A stretch of DNA of 37,054 nucleotides, from contig JAFZFQ010000055.1 in assembly GCA_017555825.1 (NCBI GenBank), forward strand, positions 1 through 37,054, read 5' to 3'. A program made the position numbers and the translations under genes. The notes beneath the pieces were generated by a model, which was given only the letters and a program-made list of their open reading frames with translations, did not search any database and was not told the DNA's origin. The DNA comes from Bacteroidaceae bacterium. Its GTDB lineage: Bacteria; Bacteroidota; Bacteroidia; Bacteroidales; Barnesiellaceae_A. Shown one piece after another: positions 1 through 8,353 of this stretch. The stretch's first letter is position 1; the number at the start of each line of letters is the position of its first letter.

Positions 1-1
1 C

Positions 2-1612
2 TTGTATGACTACTTGGATGCTCAATGGCGCGAGAATAATACCGACTATACTCAAATCAACTGGGATGCGTTGTATCGAGCCAACTACTTGAACAACGAG
101 TCGAGCCCCAATGCCAGCGCACACTACATGGTAGAGCGTCGTCACAATGACTTGATGGAGGCTGCGATGAATGCATTGTATACCAACCAACTCACCGACA
201 AGTTGAAACTGACTGCCGGTGTGAATGCCAAGTATGGCTTGGGTATGCACTACAAAACGGTAGATGACTTGTTGGGTGGTAACCAATGGATAGACATTGA
301 CCAATTTGCCGAGCGCGACTTTGCCAACAATGCTACTATTGTGCAAAATGACCTCGACAACCCCAACCGTGTGGTGAAAGAGGGTGATGTATTTGGCTAC
401 AACTACAACATGCATGTTGTGAAGGGTTCGGCCTTTGTCGATAACTTCTGGAACACACGTTACTTTGACATCTACTATGCCGTAGCGTTGAACTATACAC
501 AATTCCAACGTGAGGGTTTGATGCGCAACGGTCGTGCCGAGGTGATAGGTGCACAATCGAAGGGTTATGGTTTCTGTGCCATGTTTATAGACCCCAGCAT
601 CAAGGCCGGCTTGACATGGAAGGCCGATGCGCACAACCGTGTGTATGCCAACGTGTTGGCCGAGAGTCGTGCCCCCTTGGCATCGTATAGCTATGTAGCA
701 CCTCGTGTGAAGGATACACTCATCCCCGGCTTGCAATCGGAGAAGGTGTTGTCGTATGACATCAACTGGGTGTTTAACTATCCCGGTGTGAAGGGTCGTG
801 TAACAGCCTTCCAAACACACATGATAGATGGAACAGAGAGCACAGGTTACTATAACGACGAGTTCCGCACTTATGTCAACCACACGCTCACCGGCGTAGA
901 CCGCATCTTCCGCGGTATAGAGTTGGGTGTGGATGTAGAGTTGGGCGCAGGCTTCTCGATCGAGGCAGCCGCCAACATAGGTGACTATCGCTATACCGAC
1001 AACTGTATCGGTGTGATGAGTGCCGAGAATGGATGTAACCTCTTTACCGGCGAGTTGCCCACCGACCTCTCTGAGACAACCGATATAGTAGAGAAGGTGT
1101 ATACCAAGGGTATGATGGTGTCGAATGGCCCTCAAATAGCATCGAGCATCACACTCGACTACTTCCACTCGTCGATGTGGTTTGCCGACATCACTTTGTC
1201 GTACTATGACAAGAACTATCTTGACTTCTCGCCCGCCCGTCGCACACAAATGAATATGTATGGCGGTACATACCCCGACAAGTTGGGTAACGACATCAAA
1301 TATGATGGCTACACAGAGGAGACTTTCTATATGTTGGGTAAACAAGAGCGCTTGAAAGGCGGTTTCTTGCTTGATGCATCGGTAGGTAAAGTCATCTACT
1401 TCAACCGTCGTGCTCAATCGCTCAACATCAACTTGAGCTTGAACAACTTGCTCAACAACACCAGCTTGGTGACCGGTGGTTATCAACAATCTCGTTTGAG
1501 CCGAGACACCAAGGCGGCAGGTCGTCCTATTCAAGCAGTAGACAAGTTCCCCAACCGCTACTACTATGCATGGGGCTTCAATATGTACTTGAATGTATCG
1601 TATAAGTTCTAA
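2..1612 (+). CDS. TonB-dependent outer-membrane receptor, C-terminal part (5' truncated)
   Basis: This is the distal part of an outer-membrane beta-barrel of the TonB-dependent receptor type; the plug domain and signal peptide lie before the window. About 536 residues are visible. They consist of alternating short strands rich in aromatic residues and Gly, Asn-rich loops (LNNLLNNTS near the end) and a final strand ending NVSYKF, the C-terminal aromatic that the BAM machinery recognises. The first codon read (TTG at 2) is internal, not a start. It is followed at 32 nt by a DUF5689-type lipoprotein gene and then by a DUF6359-type lipoprotein gene, so it is probably the transporter of a surface uptake or binding unit. 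No SusD homologue is seen in the window. Substrate unknown. The receptor class is well supported by the barrel features; the subfamily is inferred. Confidence 0.85.
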   Translation: MYDYLDAQWRENNTDYTQINWDALYRANYLNNESSPNASAHYMVERRHNDLMEAAMNALYTNQLTDKLKLTAGVNAKYGLGMHYKTVDDLLGGNQWIDIDQFAERDFANNATIVQNDLDNPNRVVKEGDVFGYNYNMHVVKGSAFVDNFWNTRYFDIYYAVALNYTQFQREGLMRNGRAEVIGAQSKGYGFCAMFIDPSIKAGLTWKADAHNRVYANVLAESRAPLASYSYVAPRVKDTLIPGLQSEKVLSYDINWVFNYPGVKGRVTAFQTHMIDGTESTGYYNDEFRTYVNHTLTGVDRIFRGIELGVDVELGAGFSIEAAANIGDYRYTDNCIGVMSAENGCNLFTGELPTDLSETTDIVEKVYTKGMMVSNGPQIASSITLDYFHSSMWFADITLSYYDKNYLDFSPARRTQMNMYGGTYPDKLGNDIKYDGYTEETFYMLGKQERLKGGFLLDASVGKVIYFNRRAQSLNINLSLNNLLNNTSLVTGGYQQSRLSRDTKAAGRPIQAVDKFPNRYYYAWGFNMYLNVSYKF

Positions 1613-1643
1613 TAGAGTGATACCAGAAAAAAGCAAAAGAATC

Positions 1644-2585
1644 ATGATAAAGAAAAGATATATATGGGCCGTAATAGCTGTACTTGCCATGGGCATGAGC
1701 AGTTGTGCCAAATTTGAGCCCGTACCCGAGGGCACAGGTGTTATAACCGAGGCCGAAGCCGATGCATTGACACCAATGATGTCGATAGCCGACTTTAAGG
1801 AGACCTTTGATGTGAAAGACTCGCTCTTTACCATCAACTATGTAGATACCGAGAGTAACTTGTATGTGCGTGGTAGAGTGATAACCAGCGACGAGAGTGG
1901 CAACATATACAAGTACTTTGTGATGCAAGATACTCACACCGGCGATGCGTTGAAGGTGAGTGTAGATGCAGGTAGCTTGTCGGGAGCATTGCCTATAGGA
2001 CAAGAGATAGTAATAAACTGCAAGGGCCTTGTAGTAGGTCGCTATGCCGACATGGCTCAATTGGGTGTGGAGACCTACAACACCTCAAAGAGCCGCATAG
2101 AGCCCGGTCGTATACCTTATACAGAGTTCTTGTCGCGTGTGCAATATGTGGGCAACCCCGACGAGAGTAAAATCATGTGCGAGGAGATGACTATTCAAGA
2201 GATCAACTCACGTATCAATGACGTTACGTTGTATGGCCGATTGGTGCGCATCAAGAATGTACACTTTACAGGTTATGGCGATGATGGCGAGCGACTGAGC
2301 GAGGCCGACAAAATCTTTGCTCCCTCGACCTATAGCCCCACGTTGCAATATAACATCGGTTATCCTCAATCGCGTCAGATAGCCGATAGCAATGGCAATA
2401 TAGCCTACTTGTCGACCAGCGAGTATGCCCGCTTTGCCGATACAAAACTGCCCGCAACCGGTGTGTGGGGCGATATAGTGGCTATTGTAGCCTACTATCA
2501 AGACAAGGCCGATAGAGATGGTGAGTTGCAATTGACTATACGCTCGCTCGCAGACCTTGAGGGTTTCTTCACAACCAATGAGTAA
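1644..2585 (+). CDS. DUF5689-type surface lipoprotein
   Basis: A 313-residue lipoprotein. Residues 1-20 form a signal peptide with a hydrophobic core and lipobox MSSC, lipidated at Cys21. The body resembles the DUF5689 family of Bacteroidetes, an OB-fold-like domain: the region around residues 55-155 contains LYVRGRVITSD and IVINCKGLVVGRY, and a second beta-rich part follows. The start at 1644 is chosen because it gives a canonical lipoprotein signal with a purine-rich stretch upstream; the frame stays open to 1593 inside the end of the receptor gene, but that extension has no signal character. It lies 31 nt after the receptor and 35 nt before the next lipoprotein gene, on the same strand. 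Function unknown; surface binding partner of the receptor is an inference from order. Confidence 0.8.
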   Translation: MIKKRYIWAVIAVLAMGMSSCAKFEPVPEGTGVITEAEADALTPMMSIADFKETFDVKDSLFTINYVDTESNLYVRGRVITSDESGNIYKYFVMQDTHTGDALKVSVDAGSLSGALPIGQEIVINCKGLVVGRYADMAQLGVETYNTSKSRIEPGRIPYTEFLSRVQYVGNPDESKIMCEEMTIQEINSRINDVTLYGRLVRIKNVHFTGYGDDGERLSEADKIFAPSTYSPTLQYNIGYPQSRQIADSNGNIAYLSTSEYARFADTKLPATGVWGDIVAIVAYYQDKADRDGELQLTIRSLADLEGFFTTNE

Positions 2586-2620
2586 AAAATATTATACGAA
2601 CTAATAAAATAGGACAAAAG

Positions 2621-4576
2621 ATGAAAAAATTAGGATTATTCATGATGTTTGCTGCTGCCATGGCATTGAGCAGTTGCAACAATTTGGGTGACGACTGGTT
2701 TGATCCCAACCAAGGAGGTAATGGTGATGACAATACCGGTAACAACGGTAATGGCACAACCGAGCAAGTAGATCCCGCCGGTACAGGTACAGAAGCAGAT
2801 CCCTACAACGTAGCCAAAGCACTCACCGTGCAAGATGGCTCGATGGCATGGGTAAAGGGTTATATCGTGGGTCAAATAGCCGGCGATATCAACGTAGCTG
2901 AAGATGTACAATTTGAAGCTCCCTTCAAAGGTGCTACTTACGATGATGGTACAGTGGCAACAGCCGGTACAAACTTACTTGTAGCCGCCGATGCCAACGA
3001 AACTCAAATCTTGAAGTGTCTTGTGGTGCAATTGCCCAAAGGCGATGTGCGTACAGCGCTTGAGCTTGTAAACAACCCCACCAACGATGGCAAGGCTGTA
3101 GAGTTGTATGGTAAGTTGACCAAATATTTTGGTGTAGCCGGCTTGAAAGAGACTGCAGCAGCCAAGTTTGATGGTACAACAATAGGTACAGTGCCCAGCG
3201 AGCCTACTACACCTCCTGCCGATGCAGCGGGCGATGGCTCGGAGAATAACCCCTATAATGTAACCGCTGCAATGGCCAACCAAAACGGTGCTGTAGCTTG
3301 GGTGAAAGGTTTCATCGTAGGTCATGTGGCCGGTTCAAGCATCAGCAGCGAGTCGCAATTTGACGCTCCCTTTACCGGTGCAGTGTATGACGATGGTACT
3401 GTAGCTACTCAAGGTACTAACATCCTCATGGCTGCAACAGCTACCGAAAACAATCCCTCGGCTTGCTTCGTAGTGCAATTGCCCAAGGGCGATGTGCGTA
3501 CAGCACTCGACATCTTGGCTCACCCCGAGATTGATGGCAAAGAGGTTGCTGTGTATGGTAAATTGACCAAATACTTTGGTGTAGCCGGTATGAAAGAGAC
3601 ATCGGCCTACAAACTCGATGGCGAAGGTGGTGGCAATACTACCCCCGACGAACCTGCAAATCCCGAAGTAGGCGATGGTAATGGTACAAAAGATGCACCT
3701 TATAATGTAGCTGCTGTAATCGAGTTGAACAACAGCGGTGCAAAGGCATGGGTGAAGGCCTATATCGTGGGTCAAATCAACGGTAAGAGCGTGAGCAATG
3801 TAGAGTGGGAAGCACCCTTTGGTGTAGCCGATGGCTCTACTCAAGGTACTAACATCGTTATTGCCGATGCAGCCGATGAGCAAACTACTATCGTGCCCGT
3901 ACAACTTCCTTCGGGTGCAGTTCGCAATGCGTTGAGCTTGCCCGACCACCCCGAGTTGGATGGCAAAGAGGTGTTGCTCTATGGCGAGTTGATTAAATAC
4001 TTCGGTGTATGTGGTATCAAAAATACAACATGTGCTATTGTGGATGGTGTAGTGTATGGCAAAGAGCCTTCAAATGATCAACCTACTGACAATGGCGATG
4101 CTATCCTCTCTATTTCGTTTACAAGCGGATTGGGTGGCTTTACAGCATACAGTGTAAGTGGCGAGCAAGTGTGGAGCTCGGACAAGACCTACGGTGCAAA
4201 GATGTCGGGTTTTGCCAACAGCGCAAGCCATGCAAACGAAGACTGGCTTATCTCGCCTGCACTCGATCTCTCGGGCAAGAGCAATGTAGCAATCAGCTTT
4301 GAGCACGCTATAAACAAGGGTGATGTGGCCAACCTTACAACCAACCACACCTTGTGGATGAGTACCGACTACAACGGTGGCGACCCCACAACTGCTACTT
4401 GGACTCAAGTAGATATTACTGCATATCCCGATGGTAAGAGCTGGACTTATGTTCCCTCGGGCGATATCGTAGTTCCTGCGGAGTTCTTGGCTGCCAATGC
4501 ACGTTTTGCCTTCAAGTACCTCTGTAGCGATGCCGAGTCGGCAACATGGGAAATCAGAGACCTTGTTGTGAAATAA
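2621..4576 (+). CDS. Lipoprotein with three DUF6359-like repeats and a choice-of-anchor J-type C-terminus
   Basis: A 651-residue lipoprotein: signal peptide residues 1-18 with lipobox LSSC (Cys19), then a Gly/Asn/Asp-rich linker. Three homologous domains follow at about residues 54-185, 204-334 and 352-475. Each starts with a PYNV motif, has AWVKGYIVG, then VQLPKGDVRTAL and ends in YGKLTKYFGVAG; they match the OB-fold DUF6359 family. The linkers are Pro/Thr/Glu-rich. The C-terminal 150 residues (DWLISPALDLSG) look like a jelly-roll choice-of-anchor J or cleaved-adhesin domain. The array suggests an extended, surface-exposed multivalent binding protein partnered with the receptor upstream. Repeats 1 and 2 are very close to each other, so duplication appears recent; repeat 3 is shorter and more diverged. 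A terminator follows within 25 nt. Ligand unknown. Confidence 0.82.
   Translation: MKKLGLFMMFAAAMALSSCNNLGDDWFDPNQGGNGDDNTGNNGNGTTEQVDPAGTGTEADPYNVAKALTVQDGSMAWVKGYIVGQIAGDINVAEDVQFEAPFKGATYDDGTVATAGTNLLVAADANETQILKCLVVQLPKGDVRTALELVNNPTNDGKAVELYGKLTKYFGVAGLKETAAAKFDGTTIGTVPSEPTTPPADAAGDGSENNPYNVTAAMANQNGAVAWVKGFIVGHVAGSSISSESQFDAPFTGAVYDDGTVATQGTNILMAATATENNPSACFVVQLPKGDVRTALDILAHPEIDGKEVAVYGKLTKYFGVAGMKETSAYKLDGEGGGNTTPDEPANPEVGDGNGTKDAPYNVAAVIELNNSGAKAWVKAYIVGQINGKSVSNVEWEAPFGVADGSTQGTNIVIADAADEQTTIVPVQLPSGAVRNALSLPDHPELDGKEVLLYGELIKYFGVCGIKNTTCAIVDGVVYGKEPSNDQPTDNGDAILSISFTSGLGGFTAYSVSGEQVWSSDKTYGAKMSGFANSASHANEDWLISPALDLSGKSNVAISFEHAINKGDVANLTTNHTLWMSTDYNGGDPTTATWTQVDITAYPDGKSWTYVPSGDIVVPAEFLAANARFAFKYLCSDAESATWEIRDLVVK
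2780..4045 (+). repeat. Three tandem domain-coding repeats of about 0.4 kb
   Basis: The DNA coding for the three OB-like domains is repeated at about 2780-3175, 3230-3622 and 3674-4045. Copies 1 and 2 share near-identical blocks, for example the segments coding VQLPKGDVRTAL (near 3030 and 3477) and KLTKYFGVAG (near 3112 and 3560). Copy 3 keeps the same blocks at protein level but is more diverged in DNA. Such repeats can expand or contract by recombination. Confidence 0.8.
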
Positions 4577-4598
4577 TAGACGACAATCGATAATAGTG

Positions 4599-4634
4599 AA
4601 TGCGTCGCCCAAACGGAGGGTGGCGCATTTTTTT
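4599..4634 (+). terminator. Rho-independent terminator after the lipoprotein operon
   Basis: A 12-bp stem (4599-4610 with 4617-4628, two G-T wobbles) around a short loop is followed by a run of seven T (4628-4634). It closes the receptor-lipoprotein transcript. Confidence 0.8.
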
Positions 4635-4656
4635 GTGCGCTTGGGCTAATTTGTAT

Positions 4657-4693
4657 TTGTTAAAACTTTGGTTGTTGTATTGTTAAAATTTTG
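4657..4693 (+). promoter_or_regulatory. Twin 14-nt direct repeat TTGTTAAAA(C/A->T)TTTG
   Basis: Two copies of a 14-nt element, TTGTTAAAACTTTG at 4657-4670 and TTGTTAAAATTTTG at 4680-4693, differ at one base and are 23 bp apart start to start, about two helical turns. A third GTTAAA core lies at 4710. They sit 107-144 bp upstream of the Cys-rich protein gene, directly after the terminator of the previous operon. The arrangement suggests tandem binding sites of a dimeric activator, or a promoter element. The identity of the binding protein is unknown. Confidence 0.45.
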
Positions 4694-4800
4694 CAAATGC
4701 AGAGTTGGAGTTAAACCGAGTGTGTGTATGAGAGTCTTAACAACAAACGCATAACTGAGCGGAAAATAAATTTAAGTATAACACATAAAAAAGAAGAATT

Positions 4801-5514
4801 ATGAAAAAAGTATTGGTAATGATGGTAGCTGTGTGCGCCATGTCGATGTCGACAGTAGTGTATGCTCAAGAGCAATGCCCCAAGCAAAAGAGAATGACTC
4901 GCCAAGAGATGAAAGAGCATCACGATGCTATGATCAAGAAAGAGTTGAACCTGAGCGATGAGCAAATGGTGAAATTTAAAGCTGCCAACGAGGAGCTTGA
5001 AGCCGTGAGCAAGAGCAACCGCGAGAACATGAAGGCTGCTCAAGAGAAACATAAAGCAACCATGGAGCAAGTGCTCACACCCGAGCAAATGGTGAAATTT
5101 GAGGAGATGACAAAGAAACACCCCGGCAAGAAGGAGTTCCGTCCCGAAGGTCGCCCCATGCCTCGCGAGGGTGCTCGAATGGAAGGTAAGGAGTGTCGTC
5201 GTCCCGACTTCAAGTGTGACAGCATGCCCGGCAAGCATCATCGCAGAGGTCCGAAACATCCCGGTCAATGCCCTCCCGAATTTAAAGGCGACAGCCTACC
5301 TATGGGCCCTTGGCATGGCCACTGCCCCGAAATGAAGGGTTGCGATAAAAAGCAAGATTGCCCCATGATGAAGGGTGAGTGCAAGAAGGGTGAAGGCTGC
5401 GACAAGAAGTGTGATGACTGCCCCAAGATGAAAGATTGCGATAAAAAACAAAACTGTGACAAGAAGCAAAACTGCGGTAAAAAGCAAGATTGCAAAAAAG
5501 AGTGCAAGAAATGA
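4801..5514 (+). CDS. Periplasmic LTxxQ (Spy/CpxP-like) protein with Cys/Lys-rich tail
   Basis: A 237-residue exported protein. Residues 1-22 form a Sec signal peptide ending VYA. Residues 25-107 are helical and charged with two LTxxQ-like motifs, LSDEQ (51-55) and LTPEQ (92-96), as in the Spy/CpxP family of envelope stress chaperones and metal-sensing proteins. From residue 108 it is Pro/His/Arg/Met-rich. Residues 181-237 form a tail of CDKKQDC-type units with 11 Cys in 57 residues, spaced 3 to 7 apart, among Lys, Asp and Gln; the mature protein has 16 Cys in all. Such a composition suggests soft-metal (Cu, Zn, Ag, Cd) or redox-linked binding, which is inference. Single-gene unit with its own upstream region and terminator. 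Start at 4801 follows an AAGAAGAATT leader and gives a good signal peptide. Confidence 0.85.
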   Translation: MKKVLVMMVAVCAMSMSTVVYAQEQCPKQKRMTRQEMKEHHDAMIKKELNLSDEQMVKFKAANEELEAVSKSNRENMKAAQEKHKATMEQVLTPEQMVKFEEMTKKHPGKKEFRPEGRPMPREGARMEGKECRRPDFKCDSMPGKHHRRGPKHPGQCPPEFKGDSLPMGPWHGHCPEMKGCDKKQDCPMMKGECKKGEGCDKKCDDCPKMKDCDKKQNCDKKQNCGKKQDCKKECKK

Positions 5515-5551
5515 GCCGCGAATAAAATAGGAAGTTAAAGTAGAAAATGAT

Positions 5552-5592
5552 AGAGCGAGAAACGTAGTGCGACTGCGTTTCTCGCTCTCTTT
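5552..5592 (+). terminator. Hairpin between convergent genes
   Basis: A perfect 13-bp inverted repeat (5552-5564 with 5576-5588) lies between the Cys-rich protein gene and the convergent M16 gene. The T tract after the stem is only three bases on the plus strand and broken on the minus strand, so it may act in both directions with moderate strength. Confidence 0.6.
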
Positions 5593-5636
5593 ATGAGGTG
5601 TATGTGAGCACCGTTGATAGTGCGACAGTGTAGTGC

Positions 5637-6923
5637 TTATATGGCCTCTTTGTCGCCGGCGATGGCGATGTAGAGGTTGTCGGGGTGGAGGTATGTGCGC
5701 GCTACACGCATGAGGTCGTCGGCTGTGGCGGTGCGTATGATGTGATCTTCGTTGTTGAAGTATTGTAGCGGTGTACCGGCTATGATAGACGATACAAAAT
5801 AGTCGCTCATAGAGAAGGGGCTGTCTAATGCACGTGCACGGCGACCTTGCAGGTAGTTACGCGCTGTTTCGAGTTCGTCGTGCGGAATGGGAGTGTTGCA
5901 TAGTTGCAACATCTCGCTACGCACCTCGTCGATGAGAGCTTGGGTGTATTGTGTACCCGTCTCGGTAACGATGGTGAAGTATGCACCGTCGCGCATAGAG
6001 ACGATGTGCGACGAAATGCCATAAGTGTAGCCTTTCTCCTCGCGAATGTTGGTCATGAGGCGACTGCCGAAGTATCCGCCCAAGACGAGGTTGAGCATGG
6101 TGAGTAGGGGATAGTCGGGGTTGTCGGCACCGATGACCGGCATACCCATGCGCAAGCCCGATTGCAACGCAGCAGGACGGTGTATGATGGTAGTGTGCTG
6201 CGCCTCGGGGGTAATGGGAGCTACCGATACCGGAGCGGTGAGAGCCGGCGAGAGCTTGTCGAAGTGCCGGTGTACCAGGTCTAATACCTCGTCGGTAATG
6301 CGTCCCGAAAGGATGATGTGTATGGCGGTATTGTGGTAGTAGTCGCGGTGGTATTGAGCAATGTCGTTGAGCGTGATAGCCTCTAAGTCTTGTGCTGTAG
6401 TGATGCGAGCATAGGGGTGAGTGGCGCCAAAGATGAGGTTGTTGAAGGCCTCGGCGGCGAGGAAACTCACTTTCTGACGATTTATTTCGAGCTGTTGTAT
6501 GCGTTGTTGCTTGAGTACGTCAAAGGGTTTTTGAGGCAACGAAGGCTCGGTAATCATTTGACTCACGACGGGTAGAACCTTGTCGAGATTGCGATTGAGT
6601 GAAAAGAGCGAAATGGCACTGTAGTGTTGTGTAGTGCCTGTTTGCATCCATGCGCCGTAGTAGTCGAGGTGTTCGGCTATAGCTTCGGTATCCATGCCCG
6701 GAATACCCTTGCGCAACATGGGTCCTGCCATGTCGGCAATAGCCGGTAGGTGCGAGGCATATCGTCCGCCCTCGAAAAGGATGTCGAAACGGCACACCTC
6801 TTGGTCGCCCTTGTCGACGATATAGAGTTCGATGCCGTTGTTGAGGCGAAGAGTGCGCGGGAGGGGCATTGAGAGCTCGCCGAATGGTGTAACGGGTGGT
6901 TGCTGTGTGCGATTGAGAGTCAT
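5637..6923 (-). CDS. M16-family peptidase homologue lacking the zinc site (non-catalytic subunit type)
   Basis: A 428-residue protein with the two-domain M16B (insulinase/processing peptidase) layout. The N-terminal domain has the region where active members carry HxxEH, but here the aligned residues are Asp64, Gly67 and Pro68 (IADMAGPMLRKG), so zinc cannot be bound in the usual way. The C-terminal domain keeps the substrate-binding motif GGYFGSRLMTNIREEKGYTYG (about 282-302), with the Arg and Tyr typical of the inactive partner in two-subunit M16B enzymes. No signal peptide is visible. It lies 35 nt downstream of the NfeD protease gene on the same strand. An active HxxEH partner is not in this window, so it must be encoded elsewhere or the protein acts alone. 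Family assignment is firm; lack of activity is inferred from the missing residues. Confidence 0.85.
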   Translation of the reverse strand: MTLNRTQQPPVTPFGELSMPLPRTLRLNNGIELYIVDKGDQEVCRFDILFEGGRYASHLPAIADMAGPMLRKGIPGMDTEAIAEHLDYYGAWMQTGTTQHYSAISLFSLNRNLDKVLPVVSQMITEPSLPQKPFDVLKQQRIQQLEINRQKVSFLAAEAFNNLIFGATHPYARITTAQDLEAITLNDIAQYHRDYYHNTAIHIILSGRITDEVLDLVHRHFDKLSPALTAPVSVAPITPEAQHTTIIHRPAALQSGLRMGMPVIGADNPDYPLLTMLNLVLGGYFGSRLMTNIREEKGYTYGISSHIVSMRDGAYFTIVTETGTQYTQALIDEVRSEMLQLCNTPIPHDELETARNYLQGRRARALDSPFSMSDYFVSSIIAGTPLQYFNNEDHIIRTATADDLMRVARTYLHPDNLYIAIAGDKEAI

Positions 6924-6958
6924 ATATTGTTGTTGATATTGTGATGATTGAGGTCGTA

Positions 6959-8353
6959 TTATTGCTCGATGGGCGAGACGTATATTTGGTTGTTTTCGTG
7001 TCGATGAATGTGCACCGGAGTGTGAGCCTCGATGTATTGTCCGTAAAGCGATACTGCGTCGTATATCTTGCCGTCGACTTTGACTTTGCCCGATGGCGCC
7101 ATGCGTGTCATGGCGATGCCTTGGCTGCCTACGAGTGTACCGGCAGAGGTGTTTACACCGATATATCCCTCGCTATTTTTCTCCTCGGTATGTAGTGCAA
7201 AACGGTATAGCATACCCTTGGAGCCAATGCGGTGCGAGAGGAATATGAGCAGAGGCACGGCGATGATGAGACCCGCCAATACGGTGAGAATGCTGCGAGA
7301 AATGTCGATAGAGGTGACAAAGGTAAAGTCGAATACAATGTTGTTGATGGCCGCCAGGATGAGGGCTCCGAGTATGATGATAGCACCCGAAATACCGGCA
7401 ACGCCAAATCCCGGAATGACAAAAAATTCGAGGATGAGCAGTATGATACCCGCAACAAAAGCGAGCAACTCCCAGCTCTCGGCGGTTCCACTGATGAAGA
7501 GAGGCAAGAAGTAGAAGATGGCTGCAATGACTGCTACTGCCGATGGGAGACCAAAGCCCGGTGTCTTGAGCTCAAAGAAAATGCCACCGACGATGAGTGT
7601 GACCATGAGCGCTTGCAGGGCGGGGTTGGTGAGAAAGCCGGCAATCTTGTCGTAGAGCGAAGGTGTGTATTGAGACAAGGTGTATTGCTCGATGTGCAGT
7701 CGGTTGGTAATCATATCGTCGAGACTCTCTACAATGCCTTCGCAGTAGTTGTGCTCAACGGCCTCGTTGGCAGTGAATGTGAGAATCTGTCCCGAGTCGG
7801 AAAGGTGTGGTATCACGACGCGCTCATCGACCATTGCTTCGGCAATGATGGGGTCGCGACGCCAAGTGATGATGGTGTCGCCATGGTTGTTGATTGTAGT
7901 GTCGGCACCATGTGCTTGAGCTGTGGCACGCATGGTAGCGCGCATGTAAGATTGGTACTTGTCGGGCATGGCCTGTCCGGTCTCGTTTACTACCGTGGCA
8001 GCACCCATGCGAGCACCACTGTGCATGTATATGCTATCGCATGCCAAGGCAATGAGAGCACCGGCCGATGCTGCATTATTGTCGATGTAGGCATATACAG
8101 GTATGTGAGCATTGAGAATGAGTGTGCGCATGGAGTCGGCATGCAGTACCAATCCGCCGTATGTGTTGAGGTGAAGTATGACGGCGTCGGCCTCTTGCTC
8201 GTAGGCTTGTTGCATGCCATCTTGCAGGTAACGCCATGTAGTAGAGCCTATCTCTTGGTGAATGTCGATGCGATATAGCTGAGTAGTGTCGGCTGCCAGC
8301 ATAGCAAGGGTGCATAGTAGCAGTGCAACGAGTGTGGTGTATGCTCTTTTCAT
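6959..8353 (-). CDS. Membrane NfeD-type serine protease (ClpP-like, NfeD1b)
   Basis: A 464-residue membrane protein. Signal sequence or first membrane segment at 4-20; a ClpP-class protease domain at about 25-220 with the nucleophile in NNAASAGA (Ser97) and a likely general-base Lys132 (PDKYQS), giving a Ser-Lys dyad; then four to five membrane helices between about 243 and 373 (for example VTLIVGGIFF, LLAFVAGIILLILEFF); and a C-terminal OB-fold NfeD domain at 395-460. Archaeal PH1510 is the studied relative, which cleaves a stomatin partner. A flotillin gene with its own short NfeD lies 8 kb away. The frame is open 78 codons further upstream, but that part has no family similarity; the start at 8353 gives a good signal segment. 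Probably co-transcribed with the M16 homologue. Confidence 0.88.
   Translation of the reverse strand: MKRAYTTLVALLLCTLAMLAADTTQLYRIDIHQEIGSTTWRYLQDGMQQAYEQEADAVILHLNTYGGLVLHADSMRTLILNAHIPVYAYIDNNAASAGALIALACDSIYMHSGARMGAATVVNETGQAMPDKYQSYMRATMRATAQAHGADTTINNHGDTIITWRRDPIIAEAMVDERVVIPHLSDSGQILTFTANEAVEHNYCEGIVESLDDMITNRLHIEQYTLSQYTPSLYDKIAGFLTNPALQALMVTLIVGGIFFELKTPGFGLPSAVAVIAAIFYFLPLFISGTAESWELLAFVAGIILLILEFFVIPGFGVAGISGAIIILGALILAAINNIVFDFTFVTSIDISRSILTVLAGLIIAVPLLIFLSHRIGSKGMLYRFALHTEEKNSEGYIGVNTSAGTLVGSQGIAMTRMAPSGKVKVDGKIYDAVSLYGQYIEAHTPVHIHRHENNQIYVSPIEQ

Noticed and set aside
5341-5510. Possible CRISPR-like or tandem DNA repeat in the Cys-rich gene
   Set aside because: The repeats follow the codon frame (Cys-Asp-Lys-Lys-Gln units of uneven length) and have no spacer structure; they are coding.
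7232-8278. A 348-codon plus-strand frame inside the NfeD protease gene
   Set aside because: The opposite strand encodes the protease with its signal segment, Ser-Lys dyad, membrane helices and NfeD domain; the plus-strand translation resembles nothing.
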